DNA from: Lachnoclostridium sp. UBA1434
Lineage (GTDB): Bacteria > Bacillota > Clostridia > Lachnospirales > Lachnospiraceae
NCBI GenBank assembly: GCA_002329645.1
Contig: DCTS01000033.1
Coordinates: 6,021-20,063, forward strand
Reading direction: 5' to 3'
Length of the DNA stretch: 14,043 bases
The translations under genes and the position numbers were made by a program. Shown piece after piece: positions 13,298 through 14,043 of the stretch; within the stretch, counting starts at the first letter, position 1, and every line of letters begins with the position of its first letter. The notes beneath the pieces were generated by a model. That model was not told where the DNA came from. It did not search any database and saw only the letters and a list, made by a program, of their open reading frames with translations.

Positions 13298-13976
13298 TAA
13301 TATATATAAATCCTATGGAAATAAAGAAAATGCATTTAAAGTATTGAAAGGAATTTCCTTTAGCGTTGAAAACGGAGATTTTGTAGTATTGTTAGGAGCT
13401 TCAGGCTCCGGGAAATCAACATTGCTTAATGTAATATCAGGATTGGAGCGTCCGGATAGCGGATCTGTTTTTTATGATGATATAGATATCAGTGAACTAT
13501 CTGATGAGAAGGTAACCAGGTTTCGTAAGGAGAATATCGGTTTTATCTTTCAGCAGTATTATTTATTGCCTAATCTTAGTGTGGATAAGAATGTTAAAAT
13601 GGGGGCGGATTTAGTAAATAATAAGGATTACAGGAGGGTGCTTGAGGCTGTCGGTCTGGGAGAAAAATGTAATAAATATCCTCATGAGCTTAGCGGCGGA
13701 GAACAGCAAAGAGTTTCTGTGGCAAGAGCTTTGGCTAAGAAGCCCAGGGTTTTATTTTTAGATGAACCCACCGGCGCATTAGATGAAGAAACCGGACGGC
13801 TGGTTCTGGATTACATATGTAAGCTTCAGAAGGAACTGCATTTTACCATCGTAATGGTTACGCATAACGCCAATATTGCAGATATGGCTAAAACTGTGAT
13901 CCGTATGAACAGCGGACATATCGTGGAAACATATCATAATGAAACACAAAAGAATGCATATGAGATAGGATGGTAG
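13284..13976 (+). CDS. ABC transporter ATP-binding protein, MacB/LolD/FtsE type
   Basis: The 230-residue ATPase starts at ATG 13284 inside the end of the TetR gene, with GGAAG about nine bases upstream. All ATPase motifs are intact: Walker A GASGSGKST (residues 38-46), Q-loop FQQ (Q90), signature LSGGE (136-140), Walker B VLFLDEPTGALD (156-167) and H-loop H194 (VTHN). The TGALD after Walker B and the length near 230 residues are typical of ATPases that pair with FtsX/MacB-type permeases, which export lipids, lipoproteins or antimicrobial peptides. It should sit on the inner face of the membrane with the permease encoded just downstream. The short tail after GHIVE (about 15 residues) is not distinctive. 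Confidence 0.92.
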   Translation: MIRIDNIYKSYGNKENAFKVLKGISFSVENGDFVVLLGASGSGKSTLLNVISGLERPDSGSVFYDDIDISELSDEKVTRFRKENIGFIFQQYYLLPNLSVDKNVKMGADLVNNKDYRRVLEAVGLGEKCNKYPHELSGGEQQRVSVARALAKKPRVLFLDEPTGALDEETGRLVLDYICKLQKELHFTIVMVTHNANIADMAKTVIRMNSGHIVETYHNETQKNAYEIGW

Positions 13977-13980
13977 GACA

Positions 13981-14043
13981 ATGGTAGTTGGATTAAAAGA
14001 CATTTTTAAATTGATTGGTATAATAATTATATCTGCATGTGCG
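13981..14043 (+). CDS. ABC transporter permease, N-terminal fragment (runs off the window)
   Basis: ATG 13981 lies four bases after the ATPase stop codon, with AGGATGG-like sequence upstream. The 21 visible codons (MVVGLKDIFKLIGIIIISAC and Ala) show a short cytoplasmic start followed by a hydrophobic segment. This fits the first transmembrane helix of an FtsX/MacB-type permease, which is expected at this place in such operons. The rest is outside the window, so the family is inferred from context. Confidence 0.6.
   Translation, partial: MVVGLKDIFKLIGIIIISACA

Noticed and set aside
1..14043. CRISPR arrays, tRNA or rRNA genes, insertion sequences, riboswitches
   Set aside because: The short tandem arrays have no spacers between units, so they are not CRISPR. 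I saw no cloverleaf with CCA-type ends, no transposase or terminal inverted repeats, and no known riboswitch core.

Overview
The window looks like chromosomal DNA of a low-GC, anaerobic, carbohydrate-degrading Firmicute, most likely a Clostridia or Lachnospiraceae-type organism. The evidence is the AT-rich base composition, the AGGAGG-type ribosome binding sites, the radical SAM and iron-sulfur flavoproteins, the intracellular GH120 xylosidase-type enzyme, and the DUF421/DUF4363 gene pair that is common in clostridia. The species assignment is inference. No tRNA, rRNA, CRISPR array or insertion sequence was seen.

Layout, left to right. (1) A radical SAM gene of the YhcC/TIGR01212 type on the minus strand runs off the left edge. 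(2) A plus-strand pair follows: a shortened relative of the FMN-dependent alpha-hydroxy-acid dehydrogenases and a TIM-barrel sugar isomerase/epimerase. It ends at a strong bidirectional terminator. (3) A minus-strand gene of 662 codons encodes a right-handed beta-helix protein that I assign to glycoside hydrolase family 120 (beta-xylosidase). (4) A divergent plus-strand operon encodes a phosphinothricin-type GNAT acetyltransferase, a rubredoxin/nitrite-reductase-type FAD oxidoreductase and a PflX-type (COG1313) radical SAM protein. (5) Three plus-strand single genes encode an iron-sulfur flavoprotein-like reductase, a two-domain SGNH esterase and an unrecognised protein with squalene-cyclase-like repeats. 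(6) A short O-methyltransferase remnant sits at the convergent junction. (7) A minus-strand DUF421/DUF4363 membrane gene pair follows. (8) A divergent plus-strand TetR regulator overlaps an ABC ATPase gene, followed by the start of its permease, which runs off the right edge.

How genes may work together (inference): the GH120 enzyme and the SGNH esterase, neither with a signal peptide, could handle imported, possibly acetylated, xylo-oligosaccharides in the cytoplasm. The isomerase/epimerase and FMN enzyme could process a sugar or sugar acid. The TetR and ABC genes form a typical self-regulated efflux or antimicrobial-peptide export operon.

The most unusual features are non-coding. Two operons about 4.3 kb apart share a near-identical 36-bp promoter block, including much of the spacer between the -35 and -10 boxes. 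Several leader regions contain short tandem repeats of different period (20, about 35, 26 and 14 bp). One of these has copied the end of a gene with its stop codon. The isomerase gene is preceded by an 11-residue mini-ORF with a much better ribosome binding site than its own, and the mini-ORF's start codon lies in a perfect 10-bp inverted repeat.
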